A stretch of 64,000 bases of DNA from assembly GCF_033118175.1 (NCBI RefSeq), contig NC_083703.1, positions 83,109,001 through 83,173,000 on the forward strand, written 5' to 3'. Position numbers and translations under genes: made by a program. The stretch is from Dama dama (taxonomy: Eukaryota > Chordata > Mammalia > Artiodactyla > Cervidae). Under the pieces are notes generated by a model that saw nothing but the letters and a program-made list of their open reading frames with translations, made no database searches and had not been told where the DNA came from. Each line of letters opens with the position of its first letter. Positions within the stretch are counted from its first letter, which is position 1. Positions 46,656-59,640 of the stretch are shown in pieces.

Positions 46656-47431
46656 TCACTCACACTCCCCACAAACATAGGGCTTCTCCCCTGTGTGTGT
46701 CCTCTGGTGTCTGATAAGGACAGATTTCTGACTGAAGCTTCGCCCACACTCCCCGCAAACATAGGGCTTCTCCCCTGTGTGTGTCCTCTTGTCTGAGATG
46801 AGGTGGGGCTTCCGACTGAAGCTTCGCCCACACTCTCTGCAAACATAGGGCTTCTCCCCTGTGTGTGTCCTCTGATGTCTGACGAAATCTGACTTCTGAC
46901 TGAAGCTTCGCCCACACTCCCCGCAAACATAGGGCTTCTCCCCTGTGTGTGTCCTCTGGTGTGTGCTGAGACTTGACCTGTCCTTGGAGCCTTGCCCACA
47001 CTCTCCGTACGTGAACCTCATAATCCCTGAGACCCCTGCCCCCGTGAGCAATGGGCCTGTGTCCTCTGGATTCAGTTTCTGGCTTGTGCTGGGCTCGTCT
47101 TTCATTCTTTCATGCACCCCAGAATCCCCCATTTGTCCTCCGGGTGAGTAGGAAGAGGCCCTTGAAATCCTCTTCAGCCTTATGCTTTTCGCCAATTTTG
47201 GGGGCCTGTCCTTGGCATCCTGACCCTCAGGTTTGTCGCTCGGGCTGTGTGGATCTGAATATCGCTGATTTTGATTGCCTGGGCAGGGATCCTCTGGCTG
47301 GAGGAGGTCTCTTTCAGATGGTCTCAGGAGGGTCTGAAACGGGTGACTGCGCTGGGTGTGTTGGCTGAGGAATTTCTGACTGGAGAAGGCCAGAGAGCAG
47401 GAGGCACATGGGTGGATCTTGGGCTTTGGTT
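46656..47431 (-). CDS. PRDM9: PRDM9-B terminal zinc-finger exon
   Basis: The acceptor TTTCAGCAG lies before 47431; the first two bases complete a Glu codon from exon 57814-58007. A post-SET C2H2 finger (HPCASCSLAFSSQKFLSQH) comes first, then a Pro/Ser-rich linker, then YGECGQG..STHQRTH, a first array finger that lacks one cysteine as in other family members. Three 84-bp finger units follow. Their residues at helix positions -1, 3 and 6 are Q-D-R (46849-46925), R-H-S (46765-46841) and Q-V-R (46681-46757). In the middle finger the first zinc-ligand His is Asp (GAC at 46791-46793). The exon ends YVCGECE-stop, a family-like terminus. Only three units is short for PRDM9. Confidence 0.93.
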
Positions 47432-47539
47432 CTGCTGAAAGAGGAAGCTTTTGGTCAGGTAGCTGGTTTGCCATGGTCAGGCCTAAGTGTTGACAGTGCA
47501 CTATTTGTCTCCCATCGAGTGTGTCTTTATTGTCCACTT

Positions 47540-48730
47540 TTCCATTCCACTCTTATTCTCTACATCTACAGAAATCCAGGAAGCGGGTGTCAAGGGCCTT
47601 TTCTACATATCACCCAGATAGGGACCTTCCAGCATCATCAGAGGCAGTGTCTCTCCTGATAGAGGTGGATCTGCAGGGACTTTCCCTGCATGTAAGTATT
47701 TGAAATGTCACGTCACAGTGGCCACAGGTATTTACCCTACTGAGGGATAAGACTTGATGACTTAGGTGAAATCTCCTGAGAGGCTCCCTGTGAGGGGAAA
47801 GGGTCTATTAAGTTAGGGGCGCCTGGCCTGGAGCTCTCTGCATATTGGAGGCAGCACAGTGAGTGGTTACAGCAGGTGTGAGTAAAGCTGAATTTGAAGC
47901 TCCTTGTTCAAAGAGCAGCCTTTGTGCCAATCTCTGCAGGAAGTGGGTTTGAGACTGGATGAGACCAAGCGGTCCAGGTCCCACTGACCACAGGTCTATG
48001 ACTCCTGCTGCCCCAACTGGTTCACAAATTGCTTCTCTCTCAGTTTCCCATAAATCATAAAATAAAGGCATATCCTTTCTCCAACCTCACCAGTATCCGT
48101 ACCTGATTTATTTCATTCAGTCTTAGTCCATTTAACGTGCACTAGGAAGCCCTATTTAAAAATACATCTCCAGCCAGACTTTTCACACTCTCACTCCCAA
48201 GCATGTTCAGCCAGCCCACTCTCCCCTCATGTGTGGCAATGAACTGACCTCTGAGGGGACTCCCCGCTGCTGTCTCTTCCCAAAAGTGAATCAAAGCATC
48301 ATCTTAGCACAGAGAACATGATGCTTGCAGCTGAAAGCCTCGTGGTTGTTCTGTGTCACCCAGGAAGGCCCCTGGGGCCTGCATGTGGACACAGGCCCTG
48401 AGGCTTCCGTGTCCTGTCCAGCCTCCTTCCTCTCCCTCTGTCCTTCCTCCCGAGACCCCTGGCATGGCCTCTCTTCCCGGCCCTGGGTTCGAGGCACTGG
48501 CTGCTCCCCTGCCTGGAATCCTTCCCCGCCGGTGTTATCTCTGAACAGATCCTGCCGCACCGTCCTGCGCCACAGCCCACCTTCTGCTCTCGCTGACCTG
48601 AGGCACATTTCCTGCGCTGGTTTTCCTCAGCACCAACCCCTGCCTGGTATGAAGCACCTGCTGCCCCAGGGCAGTGGTTCTGTCTGTTTCGGTGCATGGA
48701 GCCCCGTCTGGCACAGAATGTGAACTCACA
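47540..48730. other. PRDM9-B last intron, ancestral part, nothing identified
   Basis: Intronic sequence between the zinc-finger exon and the L1 insertions, with overlapping short frames on both strands and no recognisable repeat or gene. Confidence 0.4.
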
Positions 48731-48759
48731 TGACAACAAACTGGACCAGTAACTGAATG

Positions 48760-49405
48760 CACATCACTGTACATGTGTGCACCTCAGTGTTCATCACAGC
48801 ACTGTTTATAATAGCCAAGACATGGAAGCAACCTAGATGCCCATCAGCAGATGTATGGATAAGGAAGGTGTGGCACATATACACCATGGAATATTAGTCA
48901 GCCATTAAAAAGAATTCATCTGAATCAGTTCTAATGAGATGGATGAAACTGGAGCCCATTATACAGAGTGAAGTAAGCCAGAAAGATAAAGACCAATACA
49001 GTATACTAACGCATATATATGGAATTTAGAAAGATGGTAATGATAACCCTATATGCAAAACAGAAAAAGAGACACAGATATACAGAACAGAATTTTGGAC
49101 TCTGTGGGAGAAGTCGAGGGTGGGATGTTTCAAGAGAACAGCATCGAAACATGTATATTATCTATGGTGAAACAGATCACCAGCCCAGGTTTGATGCATG
49201 AGACAAGTGCTCAGGCCGGGTGCACTGGGAAGACGCAGAAGGATTGGGTAGAGAGGGAGGTGGGAGAGGGGATCGGGATGGGGAATACATGTAAATCCAT
49301 GGCTAATTCATTTCAATGTATGACAAAAACCACTACAATATTGCAAAGTAATTAGCCTCCAACTAATACAAATAAATGAAATAAATTAATTAATTAATTA
49401 AAAAA
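48760..49405 (+). mobile_element. 5'-truncated L1 (3' end) in PRDM9-B last intron
   Basis: Shows the L1 3' terminal block (catcacagcactgtttataa, ggaatattagtcagccatta, gatggatgaaactggagccc) and ends with attagcctccaactaataca and an A/T-rich tail near 49360-49405. Almost the same text recurs at 56815-57400 in the neighbouring full-length L1. Confidence 0.9.
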
Positions 49406-49524
49406 ATACTGCTGACTAAGTAATTCCATTTAGTTTCTTTAAATTAGCAGATGTCATTCATAAATTTCCTAGTGTGACTCTTAAAATGTCTTTTTCCTAT
49501 AAATATTTTAAAATGAAATATCAA

Positions 49525-52500
49525 GGGAGCCAAGATGGCGGAGGAGTAGGACGGGGAGACCACACTCTCTCCTACAAATTCATCAAAAGCATAACTGAAT
49601 GCAGAGCAAACTTCACAAAACAACTTCTGATTGATAGCTGAGGTCATCAGGCGCCCACAAAAGCAGCCCATTGTCTTCTAAATGAGGTAGGACAAAAGAT
49701 AAAAGATAAAAAGTGAGACAAAAGAGCTAAGGATGGAGATCCGTCCCGGGGAGGGAGTCTTAATAGAGAACGTTTCCAGACACCGGGAAACCCTCGCACT
49801 GGCGGGCCTGGGGGAAGTGTTTGAATATTAGAGGGCAACCTGACTGGAAGGGAAACAATTAATAAAACCCACAGATTATGAGCCGAAAAGCAACTCCCAG
49901 CAGAAAAGTACCCCAGACACCCGCATCCGCCACCAGCTAGTGGGGGCGGAACGGAGAGGAGTGGGTGGCATTGCTTGGGGTAGGGTCCAGGCCTGAGTGC
50001 CCAGAGGACAATTGGAGGGAGCTTTTGTGTGTTGCCAACTTGAACTGTGGGAGAGCAAAACAGAGAGAGAAAATTAACCAGCCCGAACACACTGCCGGCT
50101 GTTCGCAGAACAAAGGGACCGAGAAAGTCCAGAGAAGAGCTCGCAGGCTGCAGACCGGCCCAGCCCCGCCGGAGGCAGGAGGCAGTGGGGAGGGGAAGGG
50201 GGCAGGCTCGGCCCCAAGGACCGTATCCCCTGCCGCACTGCAAACAGGCCTCCAGTTTCTAATCAAAGACCTCCTGAGATTCTGGATGGTCGACATCCGC
50301 TGGGAGGGTTGCGGCGAGACACAGGGCGCAGGCACCCGACCGGCACAGGTGGGGTTGGGGACGCGGAGGGCAGAAGGCGCACGCACCCGACTGGCGCCGG
50401 CGGAAACTGAGACTGGGACCGCGGCAGGGAGTGGGCACGCCGCACCCGGGGAGAGTGCGCCTGTCAAGCCCCTGGCTGCCTGGACCGCCCTGACGGGGAA
50501 GGCACAAAGAGCAGGCGTAGCTTTTTGTTCCGTGCTTTTGTGGAACACCCGAGGGCTGGAACCGCGCGCTCCATATAGAGCAGCCGGGAGCCTGAGCAGT
50601 GCAGATGGAGAAAGCTGCACCAGCCCCTCCCCGCAGCGCCAGCCCCTCCCTGCAGCGCCAGCCCCTCCCCGCAGCGCGATGGAACTAGCTACCTAAATAA
50701 GAGTCCACCTCCGCCCGCCTGTGTCAGGGCGGAAATGAGGCTCTGAAGAGACCGGCAAACAGAAGCCAAATAAACAAAGGGAACCGCTTCAGAAGGGACC
50801 GGTGCAACAGATTAAAACCCCTGTAGATAACACTGACTACACCGGAAGGGGCCTGTAGATATCGAGAAGTGTAAGCTGGAACGAGGAGCTATCTGAAACT
50901 GAGCCGAACCCACACTGACCGCAACAGCTCCAGAGAAATTCCTAGATATATTTTTACTGCTTTTTTTTTTTTTTTTTTAAGTAAGAAAAAAATTTTTTCT
51001 TTAATTTTTTATTTTTTCTCTTTTATTTTCCTTTAAAATTCCCTATTACTCCCCCATTACTCCTTAACTTTCATTTTCATAGATTTTTACGATTTTTTTA
51101 ATTAGGGAAAATTTCTTCTTCTTCTTTTTTTTTTTCCTTTTTCTCTTCTATTTTCTATTTTTCTTTTTCTCTTATTTCTTTTAAAGTCCTCTAGTACTCC
51201 TCTACTACTCCTTAATTTTCATTTTCAATACACTATAACCTTACAAAAAAAAAAAAAAAGAAGAAGGGAAACCCTATTTTTAAACCGAAATTTATATGTA
51301 TATTTCTAAAATGTTTTTTTGTGTTTTGGTTTTTGTTTTTAATATAGCATTTTTAAGAGTCTAACCTCTACTCTAGATTTTTAATTTTTGTTTTTCAGTA
51401 TATGATATAAATTGTGAACATTTAAGAATCCAATACTCAGTTCCCATTTTTATTCGGGAGTGTGTTGATTATTCTCTCCCAATCTTGACTCTCTGTTTTC
51501 TACCTCAGAACACCTCTATTTCCTCCTTTCCCCTTCTCTTCCCAATCCAATTCGGTGAATCTTTGTGGGTGTCTGGGATAAGGAGAACACTCTGGGAACA
51601 GACAATGGTATAGATCTGTCTCTCTCCTCTTGAGTCCCCCTTTTTCTCCTCCTGCTCATTTCTATCTCCCTCCTCCCTCTCCTCTTCTTCATGTAACTCT
51701 GTGAACCTCTCTGGGTGTCCCTAACGGGGGAGAATATTTTCGCCATTAACCTAGAAGTTTTAATATCAGTGCTGTATAGTTGGAGAAGTCCTGAGACTAC
51801 AGGAAGAATAAAACTGAAATCCAGAGGCACGAGACTTAAGCCCAAAACCTGAGAACACCAGAAAACTCCTGACTACATGGAACTTTAAGTAATAAGTGAC
51901 CATCCAAAAGCCTCCATACCTACACTGAAACCAACCACCACCCAAGAGCCAATAAGTTTTAGAGCAAGACATACCACTCAAATTCTCCAGCAACGCAGGA
52001 ACATAGCCCTGAACATCAACATACAGGCTGCCCAAGGTCACACCTAACACATAGACCCATCTCAAAACTTATTACTGGGCACTCCATTGCTCTCCAAAGA
52101 GAAGAAATCAAGATCCACGCACCAGAACACAGACGCAAGCTTCCCTAACCAGGAAACCTCGACAAGCCAATCGTCTAACCCCACCCACTGGGTGAAACCT
52201 CCACAATAAAAAGGAACCACAAACCTCCAGAATACAGAAAGCCCACTCCATATACAGCAATCTAAACAAGATGAAAAGGCAAAGAAATACCCAACAGGTA
52301 AAGAAACATGAAAAATGCCCACCAAGTCAAACAAAAGAGGAGGAGATAGGGAATCTACCTGAAAAAGAATCTAGACTAATGATAATAAAAATGATCCAAA
52401 ATCTTGAAAACAAAATGGAGTTACAGATAAATAGCCTGGAGACAAAGATTGAAAAGATGCAAGAAATGTTTAATAAAGACCTAGAAGAAATTAAAAAGAG

Positions 52501-55500
52501 TCAATTAAAAATGAATAATACAATGAATGAGATCAAAAACACTCTGGAGGGAGCCAAGAGTAGAATAACGCAGACAGAAGATAGGATAAGTGAGGTAGAA
52601 GATAAAATGGTGGAAATAAATGAAGCAGAGAGGAAAAAAGAAAAAAGGATCAAAAGAAATGAGGACAACCTCAGGGACCTCTGGGACAATGTGAAATGCC
52701 CCAACATTCAAATCATAGGAGTCCCAGAAGAGAAGACAAAAAGAAAGGCCATGAGAAAATACTCGAGGAGATAATAGTTGAAAACGTCCCTAAAGTGGGG
52801 AAGGAAATTGCCACCCAAGTCCAAGAAAACCAGAGAGTCCCGAACAGGATAAACACAAGGTGAAACACCCCAAGACACATATTAATCAAATTAACAAAGA
52901 TCAAACACAAAGAACAAATATTAAAAGCAGCAAGGGAAAAACAACAAATAACACACAAAGGGATTCCCATAAGGATAACAGCTGATCTATCAATAGAAAC
53001 CCTCCAGGCCAGAAGGGAATGGCAGGATATACTGAAAGTAATGAAAGAGAATAACCTACAACCTAGATTACTGTACCCAGCAAGGATCTCATTCAGATAT
53101 GAAGGAGAATTCAAAAGCTTTACAGACAAGCAAAAGATGAGAGAATTCAGCACCACCAAACCAGCTCTTCAACAAATGCTAAAGGATCTTCTCTAGACAG
53201 GAAATGCAGAAAGGTTGTATAAACGTGAACCCAAAACAACAAAGTAAATGGCAACGGGACCACACCTATCAATAATTACCTTAAATGTAAATGGATTGAA
53301 TGCCCCAACCAAAAGACAAAGATTGGCTGAATGGATACAAAAACAAGACCCCTATATATGCTGTCTACAAGAGACCCACCTCAAAACAAGAGACACATAC
53401 AGACTAAAAGTGAAGGGCTGGAAAAAAATATTTCACACAAACCGAGACCAAAAGAAAGCAGGAGTTGCAATACTCATATCAGATAAAATAGACTTTCAAA
53501 TAAAGGATGTGAAAAGAGACAAAGAAGGACACTACATAATGATCAAAGGATCAATCCAAGAAGAAGATATAACAATTATAAATATATATGCACCCAACAT
53601 AGGAGCACCACAATATGTGCGGCAAATGCTAACGAGTATGAAAGAGGAAATTAATAGTAACACAACAATAGTGGGAGACTTTAATACCCCACTCACAACT
53701 ATGGATAGATCAACTAAACAAAAAATTAACAAGGAAACACAAACCTTAAATGACACAATGGACCAGCTAGACCTAATTGATATCTATAGGACATTTCACC
53801 CCAAAACAATCAACTTCACCTTTTTCTCAAGTGCACATGGAAGCTTCTCCAGAATAGATCACATCCTGGGCCATAAATCTGGTCTTGGAAAATTCAAAAA
53901 AATTGACCTCATTCCAGTCATCTTTTCTGACCACAGTGCAGTAAGATTAGATCTCAATTACAGGAAAAAAATTGTTAAAAATTCAAACATATGGAGGCTA
54001 AATAACACACTTCTGAATAACCAACAAATCATAGAAGAAATCAAAAAGGAAATAAAAATATGTATAGAAACGATTGAAAATGAAAACACAACAACCCAAA
54101 ACCTATGGGACACTGTAAAAGCAGTGATAAGGGGAAGGTTCATAGCATTACAGGCTTACATCAAGAAACAAGAAAAAAGCCAAATAAATAACCTAACTCT
54201 ACACCTAAAGCAATTAGAGAAGGAAGAAATGAAGAACCCCAGGGTTAGCAGAAGGAAAGAAATCTTAAAAATTAGGGCAGAAATAAATGCAAAAGAAACT
54301 AAAGAGATCATAGCAAAAATCAACAAAGCTAAAGCTGGTTTTTTGAAAAAATAAACAAAATTGACAAACCATTAGCAAGACTCATTAAGAAACAAAGGGA
54401 GAAGAACCAAATTAACAAAATTAGAAATGAAAATGGAGAGATCACAACAGACAACACTGAAATACAAAGGATCATAAGAGACTACTACCAGCAGCTCTAT
54501 GCAAATAAAAGGGACAACTTGGATGAAATGGACAAATTCTTAGAAAAGTATAACTTTCCAAAACTGAACCAGGAAGAAATAGAATATCTTAACAGATACA
54601 TCACAAGCAAGGAAATCAAAACTGTAATAAAAAAATCTTTCAGCAAACAAAAGCCCAGGACCAGATGGCTTCACAGCTGAATTCTACCAAAAATTTAGAG
54701 AAGAGCTAACACCTATCTTACTCAAACTCTTCCAGAAAATTGCAGATGAAGGTAAGCTTCCAAACTCATTCTATGAGGCCACCATCACCCTAATTCCAAA
54801 ACCAGACAAAGATGCCACAAAAAAAGAAAACTACAGGCCAATATCACTGATGAACATAGATGCAAAAATCCTTAACAAAATTCTAGCAAACAGAATCCAA
54901 CAACATATTAAAAAAATCATACACCATGACCAAGTGGGCTTTATCCCAGGAATGCAAGGATTCTTTAATATCCGCAAATCAATCAATGTAATACACCACA
55001 TTAACAAATTGAAAGATAAAAACCATATGATTATCTCAATACATGTAGAGAAAGCCTTTGACAAAATTCAACACTCATTTATGATTAAAACTCTCCAGAA
55101 AGCAGGAATAGAAGGAACATACCTCAACATAATAAAAGCTATATATGACAAACCCACAGCAAGCATCACCCTCAATGGTGAAAAACTGAAAGCATTTCCC
55201 CTGAAATCAGGAATAAGACAAGGGTGCCCACTCTCACAACTACTATTCAACAATGTGTTGGAAGTTTTGGCCACAGCAATCAGAGCAGAAAAAGTAGTAA
55301 AACGAATCCAGATAGGAAATGAAGAAGCGAAACTCTCACTGTTTGCAGATGACATGATTCTCTACACAGAAAACCCTAAAGACTCTACCAGAAAATTACT
55401 AGAGCTAATCAATGAATACAGTAAAGTTGCAGGATATAAAATTAACACACAGAAATCCCTTGCATTCCTATATACTAACAATGAAAAAACAGAAAGAGAA

Positions 55501-57440
55501 ATTAAGGAAACAATACCATTCACCATTGCAACAAAAAGAATAAAATACTTAGGAGTATATCTACCCAAAGAAACAAAAGACCTATACATAGAAAACCATA
55601 AAACACTAATGAAAGAAATCAAAGAGGACACAAACAGATGGAGAAACATACCGTGTTCATGGATTGGAAGAATCAATATTGTCAAAATGGCTATTCTACC
55701 CAAAGCAATCTATAGATTCAATGCAATCCCTCTCAAGCTACCAACGGTATTTTTCACAGAACTAGAACAAATAATTTCACAATTTGTATGGAAATACAAA
55801 AAACCTCGAATAGCCAAAGTAATCTTGAGAAAGAAGAATGGAACTGGAGGAATCAACCTGCCTGACTTCAGACTCTACTACAAAGCCACAGTCATCAAGA
55901 CAGTATGGTACTGGCACAAAGACAGACATATAGATCAATGGAACAGAATAGAAAGCCCAGAGATAAATCCACGAACCTATGGACAACTTATCTTTGACAA
56001 AGGAGGCAAGGATATACAATGGAAAAAAGACAACCTCTTTAACAAGTGGTACTGGGAAAACTGGTCAAACACTTGTAAAAGAATGAAACTAGAACACTTT
56101 CTAACACCATACACAAAAATAAACTCAAAATGGATTAAGATCTAAATGTAAGTCCAGAAACTATAAAACTCCTAGAGGAGAACATAGGCAAAACACTCTC
56201 CGACATAAATCACAGCAAGATCCTCTATGACCCACCTCCCAGAATATTGGAAATAAAAGCAAAACTAAACAAATGGGACCTAATGAAACTTAAAAGCTTT
56301 TGCACTACAAAGGAAACTATAAGTAAGGTGAAAAGACAGCCCTCAGATTGGGAGAAAATAATAGCAAATGAAGAAACAGACAAAGGATTAATCTCAAAAA
56401 TATACAAGCAACTCCTGCAGCTCAATTCCAGAAAAATAAATGACCCAATCAAAAAATGGGCCAAAGAACTAAACAGACATTTCTCCAAAGAAGACATACA
56501 GATGGCTAACAAACACATGAAAAGATGCTCAACATCACTCATTATTAGAGAAATGCAAATCAAAACCACAATGAGGTACCATTACCCGCCAGTCAGGATG
56601 GCTGCTATCCAAATGTCTACAAGCAATAAATGCTGGAGAGGGTGTGGAGGAAAGGGAACCCTCTTACACTGTTGGTGGAATGCAAACTAGTACAGCCGCT
56701 ATGGAAAACAGTGTGAAGATTTCTTAAAAAACTGGAAATAGAACTGCCATATGACCCAGCAATCCCACTTCTGGGCATACACACTGAGGAAACCAGATCT
56801 GAAAGAGACACGTGCACCCCAATGTTCATCGCAGCACTGTTTATAATAGCCAGGACATGGAAGCAACCTAGATGCCCATCAGCAGATGAATGGATAAGGA
56901 AGCTGTGGTACATATCCACCATGGAATATTACTCAGCCGTTAAAAAGAATTCATCTGAATCAGTTCTAATGAGATGGATGAAACTGGAGCCCATTATACA
57001 GAGTGAAGTAAGCCAGAATGATAAAGAACATTACAGCACACTAACACATATATATGGAATTTAGAAAGATGGTAATGATAACCCTATATGCAAAACAGAA
57101 AAAGAGACACAGAAGTACAGAACAGACTTTTGAACTCTGTGGGAGAATGTGAGGGTGGGATGTTTCGAAAGAACAGCATGTATATTATCTATGGTGAAAC
57201 AGATCACCAGCCCAGGTGGGATGCATGAGACAAGTGCTCGGGCCTGGTGCACTGGGAAGACCCAGAGGAATCGGGTGGAGAGGAAGGTGGGAGGGGGGAT
57301 TGGGATGGGGAATACGTGTAACTCTATGGCTGATTCATATCAATGTATGACAAAACCCACTGAAATGTTGTGAAGTAACTAGCCTCCAACTAATAAGAAA
57401 AAAAGAAAAAAGAAAGAAAGAAAGAAAACAAGCACCAATT
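49525..57440 (+). mobile_element. Near full-length bovine L1 (about 7.9 kb), antisense in PRDM9-B last intron
   Basis: The 5' start is gggagccaagatggcggagg. A GC-rich 5' UTR (49525-50800) with a short tandem cagcccctccc repeat near 50620-50680 is followed by a T/A-rich segment to 52270. ORF1 runs from 52271 (coiled-coil region, MQEMFNKDLEEIKKSQLKMN) but is frame-shifted near 52745 and has a stop near 52860. ORF2 starts at 53248 with the endonuclease (LNVNGLNAPTKRQRLAEWIQ). It is frame-shifted near 54340 and 54640 and continues with RT (FADD at about 55340-55355) open from 54850 to 56145, then breaks again. The 3' UTR ends with an A-rich tail. The copy is dead but little decayed. Confidence 0.95.
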
Positions 57441-57813
57441 AAAAAAAAAAAAAAAGAAAAGTAAATAAATTAAAAAAGTCTATATTTTAGTAAAAAAAAA
57501 AAAAAAAGAAATGGGAGGAAATAAGGAAGAAAGAGGTAAAGGGCAGAGAGCTTGTAGGTGCTAGAAAACTTGCTTTTTGCTTCTAAGGCTTTCAGCAGAA
57601 GGTCATGATACATATTTTTTGCATGAAATATTAATAATTAGAACTAATATTTTAACATAATAATTTTTCCTAACAATCATATGAAAAGAATCAAATTCTG
57701 AGGCATATTAATTGCAACTCAACTGACTCTGGACTGGACTGTCCTCTGCTTTGAAATCGGACCACGGAGGCTCCCAGGATGCGGTGGGGTACTGGAAGAG
57801 GGCTGACACTCAC
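57441..57813. other. Intron flank with A-rich runs
   Basis: Two further A runs (about 57440-57455 and 57492-57507), then plain intronic sequence up to the donor of the last SET exon. Confidence 0.5.
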
Positions 57814-58007
57814 CTCTCCCGGTCGCGAGCTCACTCTTCCCCCTGCTGTTCCACTTGATGCCAAGGTCCTGAGCATACTCGTCCCCGTACCAGACCAGCA
57901 GCTCACAGCCCGGCCTGACCACCTGGCAGGTTCGGTAGAAGATCTGCCTGTGATACTGGAAGGCCACCAGGTTCTGCTACTCGTCGTCCCGGGCACAGTT
58001 CACATAC
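57814..58007 (-). CDS. PRDM9: PRDM9-B last SET exon, contains TAG
   Basis: The acceptor CGCCCCCAG precedes 58007; the donor is AGAG|GTGAG at 57813-57812. The reading frame set by the previous exon gives YVNCARDDE, then TAG (57979-57977), then QNLVAFQYHRQIFYRTCQVV and GCELLVWYGDEYAQDLGIKW, the C-terminal core of the PR/SET fold including the YGDEY motif. Everything after the TAG would not be made without readthrough. The exon length (194 bp) and all other codons fit the family. Confidence 0.93.
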
Positions 58008-58009
58008 CT

Positions 58010-59070
58010 GGGGGCGAGGCCGGGAAGGGGAAAGAAACCTCAGGTGATGAGTGCCCTCCACTCTCCCACCATGCCCAGCTCCTTGCCTTCCGCCTCTGAG
58101 GCCACCCCTCATGTGGACCTTCTGTTCACACCTTCGACCAGGCTATGTGAATTCCCATGCTTTTCTCTCCTTACATAATTAGCCATTTTCTGGAGCCCTG
58201 TTCCAGACTCATTTCCACCTGGACTGTCCGTGAGGCTGGTGACATCCAGCTCCTCTAAACTCTGAATTAAGTTCTCTTTCATCCACAGGACTTGGTGCTC
58301 CTTGGCTAACACGCAGCCCTCAGCACTCACCCCAGCATGCCATCTCTCCCGAGCGTTCTCCCATCTCCCCACATGTATCCAGGGTCCTATTCGCTTGCCC
58401 AGCCCCTCCCACGGAAACCTGGAGAGAGCTCTGATATAGATTGAGACAAGGAATGGTAATAGTTTGTTCACTGTCTGCCTGCTCTGATGAAAGGAGAGGC
58501 CCTCAGGGAATGGCCCTGCTCAGGGCCATCCTGCCCTCCATTCCTTCTGAGGCCTCAGGGCCCACTTCTCACTGGAACCAGGCCTGAGGAGGTTTTTGCC
58601 CACAGAGAGTCAAGGTCTCCTGTGTTAGGTTATCCTGGCGCTGTGCAGTTACTCAAAGAGAGAAGAAATAAGGTTACTGTTCCTAAAAATAATTGGCCAA
58701 TGTCTGTTTGCAGTATGTTCTCCAAAAGGACATGGGTTGTGTGATCTGCTTCAGTAACGAAGTTCACTGTCTAAACCGAAACATAAAGTGCGCGGTAAGT
58801 GTCCGTTGAGTGAGTTAAAAGGTCCCTGGTGAATCTAGACTCCTCAAGTTGTTTTCAAGTCCACCAGTTTTGTTCAGCATATAGACTTGTATCTTGATGG
58901 AACATGCCATATTTTTATTTCCTTCTTTCTAGTGTCTTTTGAAATGAAAGAGCATGATATGGAGGGAAAAGAGGAAGGAAGATGTGAAAGCTGTTGAGGG
59001 AGCCGGGTTGAGAAGGAAAGGGGCATGGGATTGAGGGAGTCTCAATGTCTACACACTGCAGACTCACTGC
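58010..59070. other. PRDM9-B intron, nothing identified
   Basis: Intron between the last two SET exons, without recognisable repeats or other genes. Confidence 0.5.
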
Positions 59071-59076
59071 ACTCAC

Positions 59077-59144
59077 CTCATCCAGTTGGCCCAAGACGTG
59101 TCCTTTCCATCCACATACTCGTAGCAGTTCCTCCCTTTGGTGAT
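59077..59144 (-). CDS. PRDM9: PRDM9-B middle SET exon (68 bp)
   Basis: Reads ITKGRNCYEYVDGKDTSWAN followed by WM and the first two bases of Arg. The acceptor CACTCAG is at 59146-59145 and the donor ATGAG|GTGAGT at 59076. Its frame links the 59787-60058 exon (ends TGG-CAG) to the TAG-bearing exon, which is what proves that the TAG is in frame. Confidence 0.92.
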
Positions 59145-59349
59145 CTGAGTGTCAGAGAAAGAGTTACAAGCTTTCCTCTTTCTTTTATTTGTTTTTTGGT
59201 AGGAAGATATAGAAGAGCTATTTCCCTCTGTAGTCATTGGTGCTTTTCAGCCTGCATGGATTCATCTGCCAGTCGGACCACACGGTAAGCCCCTTACTCA
59301 TCATTCCAAGTCTGATTCCTTGGCTCATTGAAGGCAAGGGCTCCACAAG

Positions 59350-59640
59350 GGAGGAGTCACTTCTGTGTGTCTCTACACTGTGTTCCCACCTCTCTTCTGA
59401 CCTTTAGATAGAGGTCCTGTGTGTGTGTACACTGTGGTCCCACCTCTCCTCTGACCTTTAGATAGAGGTCCTGAGTGTCTGTACACTGTGGTTCCACCTC
59501 TCCTCTAACCTTTAGTTAGAGGTCCTGAGTGTCTGTACACTGTGGTTCCACCTCTCCTCTAACCTTTAGATAGAGGTTCTGAGTGTCTGTACACTGTGGT
59601 CCCACCTCTCCTCTGACCTTTAGATGGAAGTCCTGTGTTC
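59350..59640. repeat. Minisatellite, five units of 54 bp, in a SET intron of PRDM9-B
   Basis: The unit contains gtcctgagtgtctgtacact and gtggtcccacctctcctctg, then acctttagatagag. Unit junctions recur at 59407, 59461, 59515, 59569 and 59623, exactly 54 bp apart, with few mismatches. Confidence 0.93.

Noticed and set aside
46649..47001. Alternative-frame repetitive proteins of 113 and 116 residues
   Set aside because: They are shadows of the 84-bp zinc-finger repeat in other frames.
49965..50696. 243-residue plus frame and overlapping 227-residue minus frame
   Set aside because: Both fall in the GC-rich 5' UTR of the full-length L1; low stop density follows from base composition.
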